64,000 nucleotides of DNA from Actinacidiphila fildesensis (GTDB lineage: Bacteria > Actinomycetota > Actinomycetes > Streptomycetales > Streptomycetaceae): NCBI RefSeq assembly GCF_042652185.1, contig NZ_JBHSIX010000034.1, one strand, 5' to 3'. The notes beneath the pieces were generated by a model. It was not told where the DNA came from and made no database searches. It worked only from the letters and a program-made list of their open reading frames with translations. This document shows, one piece after another, positions 57,935-64,000 of the stretch. Within the stretch, counting starts at the first letter, position 1. Each line of letters opens with the position of its first letter. The position numbers and the translations under genes were made by a program.

Positions 57935-58537
57935 ATGGTTGCCAAGTCGCCCTCACCCACCGTCCTGACCGGCCGCTTCGTCCGGCTCGAACCGCTCGGC
58001 CCGGAACATGTGCCGGATCTGTTCGCCGCCGGAGGCGGTGACGAGGAGGTGTGGCGCTGGCTGCCCGCGGAACCGCCTCGCACGGAGGACGAGCTGCGTG
58101 ATCTCGCGATCACGGTCTGCGCGCAGAGCCGGGAGGCGGGCGGTGTCGCCTACGCCGTGATCGAGCTCAGCAGCGGCCGGGCGGTCGGCTGGACGACGTT
58201 CCACGAGGTGAGCACGGTCGACGAGCGGCTCGAGATCGGCTGGACCTGGTACGGCCGCGCCTACTGGCGCAGCCCGGTCAACACCGAGACGAAGCTGCTC
58301 CTGATGACCTACGCCTACGAGGACCTGGGCATGGGCCGCATCATGTGGAAGACCGATCTGCTCAACACCCGCTCCCAGGAGGCGATCCTGCGGCTGGGCG
58401 CGCAGCACGAGGGGGTCTGGCGCCGCCACCGGCTGCGGTCGGACGGTGTCACCTGGCGTGACAGCGTCTTCTTCTCGCTCCTCGCGGACGAATGGCCGGA
58501 CGCGAAGCGCCGGCTCCGCGCCCGCCTGGACGGCTGA
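57935..58537 (+). CDS. GNAT family N-acetyltransferase (RimJ/RimL-like)
   Basis: A 200-residue GNAT-fold protein of the ribosomal-protein acetyltransferase-like group (Acetyltransf_3). Core segments are GRFVRLEPLGPEHVPDLFAA, VGWTTFHEVSTVDERLEIGW with TWYGRAYWRSPVN, NTETKLLLMTYAYEDLGMGR and KTDLLNTRSQEAILRLGAQH. The ATG at 57935 is used; a much longer in-frame extension to 57530 is antisense to the SseB-like gene. The substrate is unknown. Confidence 0.9.
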   Translation: MVAKSPSPTVLTGRFVRLEPLGPEHVPDLFAAGGGDEEVWRWLPAEPPRTEDELRDLAITVCAQSREAGGVAYAVIELSSGRAVGWTTFHEVSTVDERLEIGWTWYGRAYWRSPVNTETKLLLMTYAYEDLGMGRIMWKTDLLNTRSQEAILRLGAQHEGVWRRHRLRSDGVTWRDSVFFSLLADEWPDAKRRLRARLDG

Positions 58538-58565
58538 CGGGCGCGGTCCCACGCGTCGCACGCTC

Positions 58566-59633
58566 TCACTCGTACTCGGTGCCGCCCTTGCGGGTCAGAT
58601 AGGCGTCACTGACGACCTTGGCGATGGCCCGGCCGCCGACCACCGGGCTGTAACGGTCGTCGGCGGTCCGCACCACGACGCCCTCGCGCACATGCAGTCC
58701 GCGCCCCGACACCGTCTCCGCGCCCTGGGCCAGCTTCAGCGCCGTGTCCAGATCGAAGGGGCCGCTGAACAGGACGGGCACCAGCGGCAGCTCGCCCGCC
58801 AGCAGTTCGTGCGGATCGAGCCAGCGGACCTGGCCGTCGATCTCGGCCGACACGTCGAAGGCCGCGAAGGCGGGGACGTCGCGCCGGCCGTCCTCCCCGT
58901 ACCCGAGGTCCTGCACGCCGGCCCCGTAGACCTCACCGAAGATGCCGACCCGGGACGCGTCGAGCCGCGCCGCGAGCCGGGCGGCGACGGCGGGCAGGCC
59001 GTGGCCGCGCACGGCGCGCCAGTACAGGTTGCCGTCGGCCTCCTGGAGCGCCAGCCGCTGCGAGCCCAGGCCCTTGGACGTGACCTGGATCCGGCCGGTG
59101 TCCGCGAAGTAGCTGAAGCAGCAGGCGGTGCCGTGCAGCTTCTCCGTGATCACCACCTGGTCGCCGGGCGCGAAGATGTCCGGATAGCGCTTGAGGTTCT
59201 CGATGTCGGTCCACGGCAGCAGATCCGGCGCGGCCTCGACGTCGCCGCTCATCGACACCGGGATCGGCGGCACCCATTTGACGATGCCCAGCCGCTCCGC
59301 GAAGTCCTCCCCGTCAGCGGCGGCCTGCTCCAGATCCGTGCCCGCGAGAGCCTCCGGCCGGCACACGATGCCCTGCGAGAGCTCACCGCGCAGCCGCACC
59401 GCCCGCACCCGGTTCGCAGCCGACCCCGCAAGCCTGCCGGTCAGCCCCAGCTCCCCGATGAGCGCGTCCGGCAGCACGGCCTGCTCGGGTATGTACACCG
59501 CGAACTCACCCGTCCGGTAGGCCCCCTTCGCCACGACCGCCCGATAGAGCCCGACCTGCGCCAGCTCCAGCGCGTCCGCGTTCGGGTGCTCGTGGATCGT
59601 CAGCCGCTCGGCGCTCACACGCAGCGTGGACAT
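58566..59633 (-). CDS. ATP-dependent RNA ligase (Rnl5/DraRnl-like)
   Basis: A 355-residue RNA ligase. The nucleotidyltransferase domain (about residues 140-350) has motif I EKLHGT with the adenylated Lys165, motif IIIa VGIFGEVYG, motif IV REGVVV and motif V AIAKVVS. A distinct N-terminal domain (about 1-125, with AVYIPEQAVLP and AVRLRGELSQGIV) precedes it, the architecture of Deinococcus radiodurans DraRnl/Rnl5, which seals nicked RNA with 3'-OH and 5'-phosphate ends. The ATG at 59633 is taken. In vivo substrates are unknown. It lies about 10 kb from the permuted tRNA-like gene; any connection is speculative. Confidence 0.88.
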   Translation of the reverse strand: MSTLRVSAERLTIHEHPNADALELAQVGLYRAVVAKGAYRTGEFAVYIPEQAVLPDALIGELGLTGRLAGSAANRVRAVRLRGELSQGIVCRPEALAGTDLEQAAADGEDFAERLGIVKWVPPIPVSMSGDVEAAPDLLPWTDIENLKRYPDIFAPGDQVVITEKLHGTACCFSYFADTGRIQVTSKGLGSQRLALQEADGNLYWRAVRGHGLPAVAARLAARLDASRVGIFGEVYGAGVQDLGYGEDGRRDVPAFAAFDVSAEIDGQVRWLDPHELLAGELPLVPVLFSGPFDLDTALKLAQGAETVSGRGLHVREGVVVRTADDRYSPVVGGRAIAKVVSDAYLTRKGGTEYE

Positions 59634-59794
59634 GCGGCAACCCTCCCCCGCCGTTCGTCAAGGAGCCGGCGAACGCGGGCTCCTGGCACCACTCTGGCTG
59701 CCGGAACGCCGCCTCGGCCAGCGATTTCTTGGACCGGCGCGACGGCCGGCGCCCACCCTGCGAGAAGACTTGACGTGTGTGCGAGTCTCGGACG

Positions 59795-60829
59795 GTGCGA
59801 TACATCATCATCAGTGCCGGCGCGATCGGCGGAACCATTGGCGGCAGGCTCTTCGACAGCGGCCGGGAGGTCGTCCTCGTTGCGCGGGGTGCGCATTACG
59901 AGGCGCTGCGGGACGGCGGGCTGCGGCTGACGTTGCCCAGCGGGTCGCTCAAGCTGCCGATCCCGGTCGTCGACGGGCCGAAGGCCCTCGAACTACGCGC
60001 GGACGACGTCCTGGTGCTCGCCGTGAAGACACAGGACAGCGTCGCGGCGCTGGACGCGTGGGCCGGGCGGCCGGTCGTGGGCGGGGGTACGGCGAGCGAT
60101 CGGCTGCCGGTGGTGTGTGCGCAGAACGGGGTCGCGGGTGAGCGGCTCGCGCTGCGGCGGTTCCGGCGGGTGTACGGGATGTGTGTCTGGTTGCCGGCCA
60201 GCTATCTGGAGCCCGGGTCGATCGAGGCGTCGTGCGCGCCGCTGACCGGCATTCTGCACATCGGCCGCTTCCCGGCGGGAGCGACGGGCACATCGGGGGC
60301 CGACCCGTTGGCGGAGCGCATCGCCACGGATCTCAAGGAGTCGGGCTTCGACGCGCCCACACCGCCCGATGTGATGCGCTGGAAGTACGGCAAGCTGCTC
60401 AAGAACCTCGCCAACGCGCTGGAAGCCACCTGCGGCCCGCTCGACGGCGACGACGCCCACGACGTGTTGCGGCGTGCTGTCGCGGAGGGCGAAGCGGTGC
60501 TGGACGCGGCCGGTATCGACCGGGCGAGCGACGCCGAGCAGACGGCGGCCCGGGGCGACCGCATCCAGCTCCAGCCCCTCAACGGAGTGACCCGCGGCGG
60601 CGGTTCGTCGTGGCAGAGCCTCACGCGGGGCTCGGGCTCCATCGAGGCGGACTACCTCAACGGGGAGATCGTGCTGCTCGGCCGGATGGCCGGCATCGAC
60701 ACTCCGGTCAACGCGGCGCTCCAGCGGATCGCCAACGCGTTCGCCCGCGAGGGCCGCCGGCCCGGGGAGCTCACGATCCCCGAACTGACGGCCCTCATCG
60801 ACTCCTACGAGCGGACCCAACGGGACTGA
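59795..60829 (+). CDS. Ketopantoate reductase family protein (ApbA/PanE-like)
   Basis: A 344-residue member of the ketopantoate reductase family. The Rossmann start RYIIISAGAIGGTIGGRLFD has the GxGxxG-like AGAIGG cofactor loop; VLVLAVKTQDSVAAL and PVVCAQNGVAGER follow. The C-terminal helical domain contains RWKYGKLLKNLANALEA (the KxxxxN region with catalytic Lys) and SSWQSLTRGSGSIEADYLNG. The GTG at 59795 is a best guess; another GTG lies at 59777. It may be a paralogue and not the biosynthetic PanE, since no pantothenate genes are adjacent. Confidence 0.85.
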   Translation: MRYIIISAGAIGGTIGGRLFDSGREVVLVARGAHYEALRDGGLRLTLPSGSLKLPIPVVDGPKALELRADDVLVLAVKTQDSVAALDAWAGRPVVGGGTASDRLPVVCAQNGVAGERLALRRFRRVYGMCVWLPASYLEPGSIEASCAPLTGILHIGRFPAGATGTSGADPLAERIATDLKESGFDAPTPPDVMRWKYGKLLKNLANALEATCGPLDGDDAHDVLRRAVAEGEAVLDAAGIDRASDAEQTAARGDRIQLQPLNGVTRGGGSSWQSLTRGSGSIEADYLNGEIVLLGRMAGIDTPVNAALQRIANAFAREGRRPGELTIPELTALIDSYERTQRD

Positions 60830-60845
60830 TGGTGTCCTCGCACCG

Positions 60846-62894
60846 TCAGAGCTCCGCCGCCGGACGCATCCGGTAGTCGTACGCCTCCGGCAGCGGGTGC
60901 TCGGCGCGCGCCCGCTGCTTGATGTCTGCGGTCACCGGGCCGTCGCCGGCGATCAGCCGCTCCGCGATGGTGTACCAGGTGTCGCTGAGCGACTCCTCGC
61001 CCTCGCGGAGGTCGTCGACGACGAAACCCGCGTCGAAGATCGCCCGCGCGGCCGGCACATCGCCCTGCGCGAGCAGCACCTGTGCCTCCAGCAGCCGGAA
61101 CCGGCCACGCCCGGCGTGACCCGGTACGTGCTCGTCCAGGACGAACGCCGCGTCGTCGGCGCGGCCGACCGCGAGCAGCGCGGTGACCGCCTCCCGGGCG
61201 AGCCCGGCCGAGGCCGCCCACCAGGCGTCGTCGTCGAGCACCTCGTGGTGCGCGATGTCGGAGGCGGCCAGGAAGCGGTCGGCGGCCCGTTCGAGGTGGC
61301 CGCCCTCCTGGTCGGCGACGGCGAGACAGCGCAGCACCGGCCAGGTCTCGTGCTGCGCGGCGGAGCGTTCCCAGCTCCTGATGGCCTGGGCGCGGTCGCC
61401 CGCGTGCCACTGGGCGACGCCGAGGAAGTAGTCCCGGTACCACTCGTTCCCGTCGTAGGTGTCCGCGGCCTCCAGCAGCTCGCGCCACTCCGGCGCCACG
61501 AGCGCGGGGCCGGGCGGCGCGTCCGCCGCCGGCCTCGGGAACATGCCGGCGACCAGCAGCTCCAGCCAGGGCTTCTGCTGCGCGCCCAGCGTCGCGGGGT
61601 CGAACGGTGTACCCGGCAGCGCGAACCGGGCCCGCTCGACCTCGAGCGCTCCCCAGCCCGAGCCGGTGGCGATGACGTCCTTCGGCTCGGTGTCCGCGTG
61701 CGGCAGCCAGGCGGCGTAGGCGGCGTCGACGTCCGCGCGCGGCAGGACGCTCTCCAGCCGGTCCTCGACTGCGGCGCGGGCCGCGGTCCAGTCGTCGCCG
61801 TGGACGGCGGCCGGGTCGGCGGCGAGCGGACCGTAGGCCTCCAGCCAGGAGAACTCGGCGCCCGCCTCCATCGGTATGTGCTCCAGCTGGGTACGGGCCA
61901 GGCCCGCCTGGATCTCCAGGTAGCCGCCGGTGCCCGGCTCGGTGAGCCACTGCTGCCAGCGGCGGCCGCCGCGCCCGTTGCCCCAGAGGAAGAGCTTGCG
62001 GCCGCGCAGCCGGTCGGTCGAGGTCTGGACGAGGCCCTGGCCGGCGTCGTCCAGGGCGGTGACCCAGCGGCGGTTGCCGTCCGCTACTTCGTAGAAGTAG
62101 TCGGCGGGGTGCTCGGACCGGGTCGGGTACGTGACGTCCGTACCGTCCCCTTCGGGCACCGGTACGCGCCGCAGCGAGCGGGCGTAGCCGAAGTGCCACG
62201 CCTCGTCGGCGGGGGCGAGCACGCGCGTGCCGTCGGTCTCCGGGACGGCGATGTTGGACCACCAGTAGACCGGCACCGTGCGGTGGTGCGGGTTGCGGAT
62301 CCGGACGCCCACGTACAGGAAGTCGGAGTCCTCCGGCAGCCACATGTCGATCTGGAACGGCAGGTCCCGCAGCCGCTCCCACTCCCACAGCCGCAGCATC
62401 TCGCCGCCGTCGGGGGCGGGTACGCGGGCGGCGTGCAGGGGCGCGCAGGTGAGGGTGGTGTGTCCGGTCGCCCCGAGGTTCCATTCCACGCCGCCGGAGA
62501 ACCAGGCCCCGGCCAGCCCGAAGTCGGCCGGCTGGACGACGGGGTTCCGGTAGAGCAGCTCACGGCCGGTGGCCTTCTGCACGAGCGAGTGCAGCCGGCC
62601 GCCGAGACCGGGCAGGACGGTGGCACGTACCCGGTCGTTCTCGATGACGACGGCCTCGAACTCGGCGGGGGCGCGCTCGCGGCCGTACCCGTCGAGGAGC
62701 CGTACCGGCAGGACGGAGTGCAGCGGCGCGTAACCGACCTGGCGTGCCATGTCGGCCGGGAGTCCGGCGCGTTCGCGCGGATCGAGCTGGTGCACCTCGT
62801 CGAGGGCGCGCAGCGCGGGCAGCGGGTTCTCGGGGCCGATCGGGGCAGCCGGGATGGTCACAGCGATACGTCGCACGGTCGTAGCCAAGGCCAC
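60846..62894 (-). CDS. DUF5107/TPR domain protein (glycan-related)
   Basis: A 682-residue protein. The N-terminal two thirds has the DUF5107 (galactose-mutarotase-like fold) pattern: ATVLPGLGGRLHSLVQKATG, LAGAWFSGGVEWNLGATGHT, RNPHHRTVPVYWWSNIAVPE and EIQAGLARTQLEHIPMEAGA. The C-terminal 200 residues are TPR-like helical repeats (WYRDYFLGVAQWHAGDRAQA and related). Such proteins occur with glycoside metabolism loci, but no sugar genes are adjacent here. The GTG at 62894 is used; a TTG at 62888 with GAGGTGG upstream is a credible alternative. Confidence 0.85.
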   Translation of the reverse strand: MALATTVRRIAVTIPAAPIGPENPLPALRALDEVHQLDPRERAGLPADMARQVGYAPLHSVLPVRLLDGYGRERAPAEFEAVVIENDRVRATVLPGLGGRLHSLVQKATGRELLYRNPVVQPADFGLAGAWFSGGVEWNLGATGHTTLTCAPLHAARVPAPDGGEMLRLWEWERLRDLPFQIDMWLPEDSDFLYVGVRIRNPHHRTVPVYWWSNIAVPETDGTRVLAPADEAWHFGYARSLRRVPVPEGDGTDVTYPTRSEHPADYFYEVADGNRRWVTALDDAGQGLVQTSTDRLRGRKLFLWGNGRGGRRWQQWLTEPGTGGYLEIQAGLARTQLEHIPMEAGAEFSWLEAYGPLAADPAAVHGDDWTAARAAVEDRLESVLPRADVDAAYAAWLPHADTEPKDVIATGSGWGALEVERARFALPGTPFDPATLGAQQKPWLELLVAGMFPRPAADAPPGPALVAPEWRELLEAADTYDGNEWYRDYFLGVAQWHAGDRAQAIRSWERSAAQHETWPVLRCLAVADQEGGHLERAADRFLAASDIAHHEVLDDDAWWAASAGLAREAVTALLAVGRADDAAFVLDEHVPGHAGRGRFRLLEAQVLLAQGDVPAARAIFDAGFVVDDLREGEESLSDTWYTIAERLIAGDGPVTADIKQRARAEHPLPEAYDYRMRPAAEL

Positions 62895-63064
62895 CTCATC
62901 CAGTCACGCGGGGCCGCCGGGGAACAGGCGGCCGTCTGATGACCATGGAACAGGGTTACGGCGCCGCTGAACAGGCCCTGCCTCGGTCAGGGTTGGGCAA
63001 AGCCCACGCAATCGGTCAGAAGATCGACTGCCCGGGACCGTCCCCGACCGTCCCGGCGAGCTTC

Positions 63065-63098
63065 CCGGACGGTCCGGGAGACGTCCCGGACCGTCCGG
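63065..63098. other. Strong hairpin in a divergent intergenic region
   Basis: A perfect 15-bp stem (63065-63079 with 63084-63098) with loop GACG lies in the 260-base gap between the divergent DUF5107 and ankyrin genes. It is surrounded by several CCGTCCCG/GGACCGTCC variants (63034-63112). Because both flanking genes point away, it is not a normal terminator; an operator or leader structure is possible. Nothing else is seen in the gap. Confidence 0.7.
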
Positions 63099-63154
63099 AA
63101 ACCGTCGCGTTCCACGACAGGCCGTGCACGGTGATCGCCACGTAGGGTGGTCGC

Positions 63155-63568
63155 ATGACGGAAGCGAATCCCGACACCGAGCCCGCGCACGACCCCGAGG
63201 TGCTGCAGTTGGCCGGCCAGGTCTTCGACCTCGCCCGTGAGGGCGGAACGGCGACCCTCGCCGCGTATGTGGACGCTGGCGTCCCCGCGAATCTCACCAA
63301 TGACCGGGGCGACACGCTGCTCATGCTCGCCGCCTACCACGGGCACGCCGACGCCGTCGCCGCCCTGCTGCAGCGCGGCGCCGACCCGAACCGGCCCAAC
63401 GACAAGGGCCAGACCCCGCTGGCCGGAGCGGTCTTCAAGGGCGAGGACGCGGTCGTCCACGCGCTGGTGGCGGGTGGCGCCGATCCGTCCGCCGGCACGC
63501 CCAACGCCATCGACACGGCCCGTATGTTCGGCAAGGACGAGCTGCTGAAGCTCTTCGGCGCGCAGTGA
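63155..63568 (+). CDS. Ankyrin repeat protein
   Basis: A 137-residue protein with about three ankyrin repeats: TNDRGDTLLMLAAYHGHADA, then LLQRGADPNRPNDKGQTPLA and KGEDAVVHALVAGGADPSAG. An N-terminal helix (LQLAGQVFDLAREGGTATLA) and C-terminal helix cap the stack. It is a small cytosolic protein-binding module; the partner is unknown. An in-frame ATG at 63155 follows a 260-base leader with a hairpin; no clear Shine-Dalgarno sequence is present. Confidence 0.92.
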   Translation: MTEANPDTEPAHDPEVLQLAGQVFDLAREGGTATLAAYVDAGVPANLTNDRGDTLLMLAAYHGHADAVAALLQRGADPNRPNDKGQTPLAGAVFKGEDAVVHALVAGGADPSAGTPNAIDTARMFGKDELLKLFGAQ

Positions 63569-63595
63569 TCCCCACGGGGATTCCGACCTGACGAG

Positions 63596-63627
63596 GCGGT
63601 GGCCGCCCTGTGCGTGACGGCCACCGC
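63596..63627. terminator. Terminator between ankyrin and allantoicase genes
   Basis: Arms GCGGTGGCCG (63596-63605) and CGGCCACCGC (63618-63627) pair over 10 bp around a 12-base loop, between convergent stop codons. Confidence 0.78.
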
Positions 63628-63641
63628 TTCACTCACATCAG

Positions 63642-64000
63642 TCAGCTGATTTCTTCGGTGCGGGTGGTGAGTTGTTCGGCTCCGCGGGTGGTCAGGGAGC
63701 CGTGCAGGCGCAGGCGGGAGATGCCGCCGTCGGGGAAGATGTCGATCCGCACCCGGGTGGCCGGAACCGGGTTCACCAGGAAACGGTGCACCGTGTCGGG
63801 CTGCAGCTTGGTCCGCGGCAGCAACTGCGTCCACTCATCCGAACCGTCGTCCTGCACGAACAACGCCGCCCAGCCCGCCGAGTTCCCCTTCAAATACGCG
63901 GTATCGATCTCCACCGCACGAATCACACCCTGCGCCACCAACCGGTACTGCACCCAGTCATTGCCCTTGTCCCGACGACGACGCGTCTCCCACCCGTCAT
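63642..64000 (-). CDS. alc: Allantoicase, C-terminal part (5' end beyond the window)
   Basis: The minus strand is open from the window end to a stop at 63642, giving about 118 residues that resemble the second allantoicase domain: DGWETRRRRDKGNDWVQYRL, VEIDTAYLKGNSAGWAALFV, LLPRTKLQPDTVHRFLVNP and TRVRIDIFPDGGISRLRLHG. Allantoicase hydrolyses allantoate to ureidoglycolate and urea in purine degradation. Other ureide genes are expected beyond the window edge. Confidence 0.92.
   Translation of the reverse strand, partial: DGWETRRRRDKGNDWVQYRLVAQGVIRAVEIDTAYLKGNSAGWAALFVQDDGSDEWTQLLPRTKLQPDTVHRFLVNPVPATRVRIDIFPDGGISRLRLHGSLTTRGAEQLTTRTEEIS

Overview
The window is a high-GC (about 72% by eye) actinobacterial chromosome segment, almost certainly Streptomyces or a close relative. 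GTG/TTG starts are frequent, G/C dominates third codon positions, and the gene families are typical of that genus (DUF2254, MmcQ/YjbR, HTH-Clp_N protein, CFP30B-like VOC protein, secreted sphingomyelinase and lipase, many one-component regulators). Only one TTA codon was found, in psuK.

Layout. 0-9.5 kb: end of an enoyl-CoA hydratase gene with its TetR regulator, a YjbR protein, an N-formylglutamate amidohydrolase, initiator tRNA-Met, a nitroreductase, an ABC-F ATPase, the pseudouridine catabolic pair psuG-psuK, an aldo/keto reductase and a VOC protein. 9.5-16.7 kb: a very large uncharacterised HEAT-like protein, tRNA-Leu(GAG), a DUF2254 membrane protein, and an aldehyde dehydrogenase coupled to a beta-carbonic anhydrase. 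16.7-25 kb: a decayed zone. Fragments of sucD, an oxalate/formate-type MFS antiporter, moeA, a formate dehydrogenase iron-sulfur protein, an Lrp/AsnC regulator and another transporter lie between intact genes (chorismate mutase, GntR, fdhD, thioesterase, BASS transporter and LysR). 25-33.5 kb: an acyl-CoA synthetase followed by a Liv-type ABC importer in which both permeases and one ATPase are fused in one chain, then an aldo/keto reductase and an S51 peptidase-like protein. 33.6-40.1 kb: a MoxR AAA/VWA-metallopeptidase pair, three secreted proteins (sphingomyelinase, unknown protein, lipase) and a methyltransferase. 40.2-48.2 kb: an HTH-Clp_N protein under twin palindromes, a membrane protein-histidine kinase-response regulator operon, GNAT, a TetR/MFS/SDR unit with a matching operator candidate before both the regulator and the pump, and a P-loop kinase.

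48.2-48.8 kb is the most unusual part: a candidate circularly permuted tRNA-like gene (3' half, CCA, one base, 5' half) with its own terminator, then a truncated GntR UTRA domain and a tRNA-Trp with a weak acceptor stem. 48.8-64 kb: a membrane phosphodiesterase-like protein, a metallo-hydrolase plus DedA pair, a second metallo-hydrolase, an aminotransferase-fold protein without the usual PLP lysine, a HAD phosphatase, a PAP2-diacylglycerol kinase fusion, an SseB-like protein, GNAT, an Rnl5-like RNA ligase, a ketopantoate reductase family protein, a DUF5107/TPR protein, an ankyrin protein and the C-terminal part of allantoicase.

Most genes are independent one- to three-gene units. The clear functional units are psuGK, the Liv importer with the acyl-CoA synthetase, the two-component operon, the TetR-controlled pump/SDR pair and the MoxR-VWA pair. 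The orphan fdhD and the moeA and fdh remnants suggest a lost molybdenum-dependent formate dehydrogenase system.
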